From assembly GCF_021134715.1 (NCBI RefSeq), contig NC_060026.1, forward strand, positions 8,237,001 to 8,301,000: a DNA stretch of 64,000 bases, given 5' to 3'. Shown here piece after piece: positions 59,487 to 64,000 of the stretch. The number at the start of each line of letters is the position of its first letter. Position 1 is the stretch's first letter. Below the pieces are notes generated by a model. It did no database searches and was not told the origin of the DNA. It saw only the letters and a program-made list of their open reading frames with translations. Position numbers and translations under genes: made by a program. Origin of the DNA: Daphnia pulex (taxonomy: Eukaryota > Arthropoda > Branchiopoda > Diplostraca > Daphniidae).

Positions 59487-59557
59487 ACATCGATGGTTCA
59501 GTGGTAGAATGCTCGCCCGCCACGCGGGTGGCCCGGGTTCGATTCCCGGTCGATGCA
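59487..59557 (+). tRNA. tRNA-Gly(GCC) copy 2, doubtful
   Basis: Full-length cloverleaf with intact D and T arms and a TTTT run right after the 3' end. Position 1 is A (A-C mismatch with position 72), and base 33 is C instead of U. These changes would hamper 5' processing and the anticodon U-turn. Confidence 0.75.
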
Positions 59558-59602
59558 TTTTAATCACCATTGCCCAAGACAGATTGGTAGAAGGTAGAAA
59601 GT

Positions 59603-59953
59603 TTAGTTTGCTGATATTCTTGCGCAGAACGTATAAGGACGGTACTTAGTGGTTAGTGGTGGTTGAAGCAATCTCTTTAAGCGGACTCTTTTTTGTTTGC
59701 CAGATTGGTTTAGATTACTTAATCTTCCTTTGATCATACCAATTGGCGAATAAACCATTTGTAGGACAGAGAGGTACAAGTTATATCCATCGCCAGACTC
59801 TGTGTTTGTATCGTGGAAACCCAAGATAGTTATCGGTTCAAACTCGTCGTGTTCCAACTGCTGTGGTAATCGACATTCAGACGCAAATGTTCCCCCTTTT
59901 GTAAACTCACTTGGTTCTATGCTCTCCCATTCCAAAAACTGTAGTCCCGTGTA
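59603..59953 (-). pseudogene. Unknown exon, array copy 2
   Basis: Same exon-like frame as copy 1, still fully open, with an Arg-to-Gly change and small C-terminal differences. The 3' splice signal is retained. Confidence 0.45.
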
Positions 59954-60130
59954 GATCTAAAGTCACATTTTGATAAAAAGAAAAAAAAAAACAGCTGAGT
60001 AAGATTCAAATTGAATTAGGATACATGTGTGTTGAGATAACAAGATATAGAAACAATGGTGATTAATGTTATTTGAACGTTATATCCGTTTTAAAAGCCT
60101 AAACATACCTTCACAAGAAATATTTTTTCT

Positions 60131-60202
60131 TGATCTCGACTTGATTTGAACACGCAACCTCCTGATCTGGAGTCAGGCGCGCTACCGTTGCGCCACGAAA
60201 TC
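60131..60202 (-). tRNA. tRNA-Trp: tRNA-Trp(CCA) copy 2
   Basis: The acceptor stem GATTTCG/CGAGATC pairs fully with one G-U, the D arm is GCGC/GCGC, and the loop CTCCAGA carries anticodon CCA. The T stem has one G-A mismatch (CAAGT in place of CACGT). The first TTTT downstream is about 40 bp away. It may be expressed, but is weaker than copy 4. Confidence 0.8.
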
Positions 60203-60484
60203 TTGATATTCGATGTAATTACTATCGTTATATTTTGGGAACTACGGTGTCTTTTATAAAGGAATAGATTCTGATGGTAAGATTGATTATCACACGAACA
60301 CATTTAGTCTTTTGAAAGAGTCAGTCAGATTAGTCAGGTTATTTTTTTATATTTCCTTGGATCTTTTGATCGCCACAAGCCTTGATTTCCGTAATGAAAG
60401 CTAACAAGCTTAGGCATGATAGTCGGCTACAATAGATGGGTTGTCGTCGTGCAATCTGTATCAAGAAGTATAAGAGAGGGGCTA

Positions 60485-60555
60485 GCATCGATGGTTCAGT
60501 GGTAGAATGCTCGCCTGCCACGCGGGCGGCCCGGGTTCGATTCCCGGTCGATGCA
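60485..60555 (+). tRNA. tRNA-Gly: tRNA-Gly(GCC) copy 3, intact
   Basis: A perfect 7-bp acceptor stem (GCATCGA/TCGATGC), the internal promoter boxes TGGTTCAGTGG and GGTTCGATTCC, loop CTGCCAC with U33 and anticodon GCC, intact T arm, and a TTTT pol III terminator directly after the discriminator A. It decodes GGC and GGU glycine codons. It is the only Gly copy in the array with no visible lesion. Confidence 0.95.
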
Positions 60556-60605
60556 TTTTAATCACCATTGCCCAAGACAGATTGGTAGAATCTACTCTAT
60601 TGAGT

Positions 60606-60956
60606 TTAGTTTGCTGATATTCTTGCGCAGTACGTATAAGGACGGTACTTAGTGGTTAGTGGTGGTTGAAGCAATCTCTTTAAGCGGACTCTTTTTTGTT
60701 TGCCAGATTGGTTTAGATTACTTAATCTTCCTTTGATCATACCAATTGGCGAATAAACCATTTGTAGGACAGAGAGGTACAAGTTATATCCATCGCCAGA
60801 CTCTGTGTTTGTATCGTGAAAACCCAAGATAGTTATCGGTTCAAACTCGTCGTGTTCCAACTGCTGTGGTAATCGACATTCAGACGCAAATGTTCCCCCT
60901 TTTGTAAACTCACTTGGTTCTATGCTCTCCCATTCCAAAAACTGTAGTCCCGTGTA
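60606..60956 (-). pseudogene. Unknown exon, array copy 3
   Basis: Third copy, frame open to the same stop. It differs from copy 2 by single residues. The upstream A/T spacer is longer (about 19 A in plus orientation). Confidence 0.45.
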
Positions 60957-61137
60957 GATCTAAAGTCACATTTTGATAAAAAAAAAAAAAAAAAAAAACA
61001 GCTGACTAAGATTCAAATTGAATTAGGATACATGTGTGTTGACATAACAAGATATAGAAACAATGGTGATTAATGTTATTTGAACGTTATATCCGTTTTA
61101 AAAGCCTAAACATACCTTCACAAGAAATATTTTTGCT

Positions 61138-61209
61138 TGATCTCGACTTGATTTGAACACGCAACCTCCTGATCTGGAGTCAGGCGCGCTACCGTTGCGC
61201 CACGAAATC
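61138..61209 (-). tRNA. tRNA-Trp: tRNA-Trp(CCA) copy 3
   Basis: Identical in its features to copy 2, including the same G-A mismatch in the T stem. The shared lesion shows that units 2 and 3 are close relatives. Confidence 0.8.
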
Positions 61210-61492
61210 TTGATTTTCGATGTAATTACTATCGTTATATTTTGGGAACTACGGTGTCTTCTATAAAGGAATAGATTCTGATGGTAAGATTGATCATTCA
61301 CACGAACACATTTAGTCTTTTGAAAGAGTCTGTCAGATTAGTCAGGTTATATTTTTATATTTCCTTGGATCTTTTGATCGCCACAAGCTTTGATTTCCGT
61401 AATGAAAGCTAACAAGCTTAGGCATGATAGTCGGCTACAATAGATGGGTTGTCGTCGTGCAATTTGTATCAAGTAGTATACGTGAAGGGCAA

Positions 61493-61563
61493 ACATCGAT
61501 GGTTCAGTGGTAGAATGCTCGCCCGCCACGCGGGTTGCCCGGGTTCGATTCCCGGTCGATGCA
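61493..61563 (+). tRNA. tRNA-Gly(GCC) copy 4, doubtful
   Basis: Same two lesions as copy 2 (A at position 1, C at position 33) plus a GT-for-GC change in the variable region. The T arm and terminator are intact. The shared lesions suggest that copies 2 and 4 derive from one another. Confidence 0.75.
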
Positions 61564-61613
61564 TTTTAATCACCATTGCCCAAGACAGATTGGTAGAATC
61601 TACTCTATTGAGT

Positions 61614-61964
61614 TTAGTTTGCTGATATTCTTGCGCAGAACGTATAAGGACGGTACTTAGTGGTTAGTGGTGGTTGAAGCAATCTCTTTAAGCGGACTCT
61701 TTTTTGTTTGCCAGATTGGTTTAGATTACTTAATCTTCCTTTGATCATACCAATTGGCGAATAAACCATTTGTAGGACAGAGAGGTACAAGTTATATCCA
61801 TCGCCAGACTCTGTGTTTGTATCGTGGAAACCCAAGATAGTTATCGGTTCAAACTCGTCGTGTTCCAACTGCTGTGGTAATCGACATTCAGACGCAAATG
61901 TTCCCCCTTTTGTAAACTCACTTGGTTCTATGCTCTCCCATTCCAAAAACTGTAGTCCCGTGTA
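61614..61964 (-). pseudogene. Unknown exon, array copy 4
   Basis: Fourth copy, identical in protein to copy 2. All four frames are open, but the DNA is so alike that this need not mean selection. Confidence 0.45.
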
Positions 61965-62139
61965 GATCTAAAGTCACATTTTGATAAAAAGAAAAAAAAA
62001 CAGCTGAGTAAGATTCAAATTGAATTAGGATACATGTGTGTTGAGATAACAAGATATAGAAACAATGGTGATTAATGTTATTTGAACGTTATATCCGTTT
62101 TAAAAGCCTAAACATACCTTCACAAGAAATATTTTTGCT

Positions 62140-62211
62140 TGATCTCGACGTGATTTGAACACGCAACCTCCTGATCTGGAGTCAGGCGCGCTACCGTTGC
62201 GCCACGAAATC
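62140..62211 (-). tRNA. tRNA-Trp: tRNA-Trp(CCA) copy 4, intact
   Basis: All four stems pair, including the T stem (GCGTG/CACGT with one terminal G-U). Anticodon CCA lies in loop CTCCAGA. It reads UGG tryptophan codons. It is the last feature of the array before the duplication junction at 62,283. Confidence 0.92.
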
Positions 62212-62283
62212 TTGATTTTCGATGTAATTTCTATCTTTATATTTTAGGAACTACGGTGTCTTTTATAAGGGAATGAATATCCC

Positions 62284-64000
62284 AAATATCCCAATCAGCT
62301 AAAAGCCAACGAACTGCGTAAAATTTTTCTTCATATTGGACCAATAATCTTCAAGGGAATTTTATAAACAGAAAAGTAAACCCATTTTTTGTATTAAGAG
62401 TTGGAAATTCGTATTCTCTGCTCTAGTATACGTTGTCTAAAACCTACTCTTAATTGGCTCAAGATTTTTTGCAATATTTTGCTTTTCAATTTGGAGAAAT
62501 TTATAGCAACAACCACCTCATTCACAATGTTCATTCACTCATTCATTTAGTTGATGACTTGAGATCGATGGCTCACTTAATTAATTTTTTCTCTGCTTTT
62601 CCATATGAAACTTTCTGGGGTCACGTGAAGATGCTTTAAAAATGCTTTTTAAAATTGGGTTCCGTCTTTTGCAATGATAACAACTAATAAATAATAAATA
62701 ATAACACTTGTATTTCCCCATATGGATTTCAGAGTTTGGCGTAATGTTGTATTCAGCTCGTCATTTCATAGATCAATGTCGTACAGAAATGCAGTATTTG
62801 CAGAAGGTTGGTTCACCGATGTAACTTAAATTTTGCAGTGTAATTTTCAAGCTGGGTCCTATGCTAAACCAATGTAGGAATTCAACTACTGCGAATAATC
62901 CTCACTTTAATATGTAATGTTGGAAAAATTGTGGCTATGATTAGAATTTTTGTATTGGACTGGCAAGTTTGACCAAATGCGGTACCAAACTCTTCATCAT
63001 TATGTCTGCTTTGGTCTAAGCTGAGAAAATCGGTGTCAGCGGAATGTTGGTTAACCTATCAGAAACTTGTCCCTATTCTAAACTAATCTTGAAATCCTTT
63101 CATTACAAATTATTTGTTGGATACATTGGTTATCTGCGATGTAAAAAACATGAAAATCTCAAAGGTGCATACAGACATTGGGTTGGTAGCGGGGTACTTA
63201 CATTGGTTGAACCTGACTTTTCAAACGTGGCCCAATTTGCATATTGGCCTGGCTGTTTAAAACGTAATTCCAATATTTTTCAAGCCGTGACCCCATTTGC
63301 ATTCATTTAAATAGATTAACCAACGCTAACCTTACCGAAATGAACATAGGCTTGACATATTGGGCAATATTGCGAGCAATATTGTTTCTTGCCCGTGAAT
63401 CAGGCACGTCAGTTGATGTTGATTTGATGATTTCCACCATGGCCAACCAAGTTATCCGATTTTGCAACAATATTGTGTTTTTGATCCAAACAAGTGAAAT
63501 GGCTAATTATGCCCCTTCCCAGAACCTAATTTTGTAAAAAACAGAACCAAAACGAAACTGCCAAATACTAATTATGCCGAGCCTTCATCATCATCATCGG
63601 AGCGTCCGGCAACAAAGAAGTCTAACAAGTAGTGCAAGTTACACCTGTAGCTCCACGTATTCCCCAAGGTACATTCATTATGGAATTTTGTTATATTTTT
63701 CTCTCAATACAGTGTTCATATTGCCTTGTGTATTTCAGGAAATAAAGTTAACTCGGAACCGAAAAGTGAAAGAGAGTAACCATAAGGAAAAGGGTGATGG
63801 CTCTACAACACAAGCAGGTGATTCTATACAGGTTTTGAAGGTGATATGGTGAAATAGCATACTATTTTTTCTTCATTGCAGAAGCTCTAAAAAACCTAAC
63901 AACGGCAACATCAAATAAGACTGTAACCAAAGCCCAGAAGTCAAAAGGTACGATATGTAATAATTTGAATTATGAAACTGTAAGTCCAGATTATAACTTT
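62284..64000. repeat. Right copy of the long direct repeat (start of a second 9.6-kb unit)
   Basis: Near-identical to 52,689-54,425 from its first base to the window end. It carries the transposase C-terminal exon (HNVHSLIHLVDDLR at about 62,520-62,570), the YRHWVGSGVLTLVEPDFSNV block (about 63,170-63,230) and the PSSSSSERPATKKSNK exon (about 63,576). It is directly fused to the end of the tRNA array without spacer. Confidence 0.95.

Larger units (their letters stand above)
58441..62283. repeat. Tandem array of about 1-kb units carrying two tRNA genes each
   Basis: The motif TGTCGTCG..CAAT.TGTATCAAG recurs at about 58,443, 59,444, 60,442 and 61,450, defining four units of 998-1,008 bp with high identity. 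Each unit runs tRNA-Gly (plus), an unknown exon (minus), a poly-A-rich spacer whose length varies between copies, tRNA-Trp (minus), and a conserved linker. The last unit is cut at about 62,270, where the sequence switches to a duplicate of 52,689. Confidence 0.97.

Overview
The window reads as animal nuclear DNA, most likely from a branchiopod crustacean such as Daphnia. That assignment is inferred. The supporting evidence is host genes with very short (about 60-140 bp) GT-AG introns, 1-kb tRNA repeats, an IRE1-like kinase relic family, and a mix of retrotransposons and DNA transposons of the kind found in arthropods. There are no operons, ribosome binding sites or CRISPR arrays. Most of the 64 kb is repeat-derived. 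The only clearly intact protein genes lie between 31.2 and 41.3 kb.

1-12 kb is gene-poor. It holds a repeat at the left edge, a broken globin gene (3.1-3.6 kb), a decayed RING-like fragment (3.9-4.5 kb), a decayed copy of a multicopy TE-associated protein (8.7-9.95 kb) and a LINE reverse-transcriptase scrap (11.0-11.5 kb). 12.6-16.8 kb holds two broken DNA transposases on the minus strand, a TNP2/CACTA-like one and a BED-finger hAT one. 17.4-20.6 kb is a nearly three-copy tandem array of a 1,090-bp chimeric unit (RING-like remnant plus antisense LINE RT). 21.66-23.95 kb is another multicopy TE-type gene, split by a 1.08-kb terminal-inverted-repeat element. 24.1-28.2 kb is a 5'-truncated Ty3/gypsy element, split by a 543-bp insertion with a 7-bp target duplication. 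28.5-31.0 kb is a nested set of inverted repeats, including a 938-bp MITE.

31.2-41.3 kb is the host gene island: UBE2Q (ubiquitin E2), QTMAN/GTDC1 (glycosylates queuosine in tRNA), HSCB (Fe-S cluster co-chaperone), AK6 (nuclear adenylate kinase) and a CRAL-TRIO lipid-transfer protein. QTMAN and HSCB converge and their coding sequences overlap by 8 bp. AK6 and the CRAL-TRIO gene diverge from a shared 0.8-kb region. Three back-to-back palindromes follow the last gene.

43-45.3 kb holds a BEL/Pao pol relic. 48.9-51.2 kb holds two IRE1-like kinase relics. 51.4-57.2 kb is a second TNP2-like transposon with an accessory ORF, itself broken by a foldback element. 58.2-58.4 kb is a DIRS-type tyrosine recombinase scrap. 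58.4-62.3 kb is a four-unit, roughly 1-kb tandem array in which each unit carries a tRNA-Gly(GCC), an antisense unknown exon and an antisense tRNA-Trp(CCA). At 62,284 the sequence jumps back to a near-identical copy of 52,689 onward. This implies that a block of about 9.6 kb containing the whole tRNA array is tandemly duplicated.
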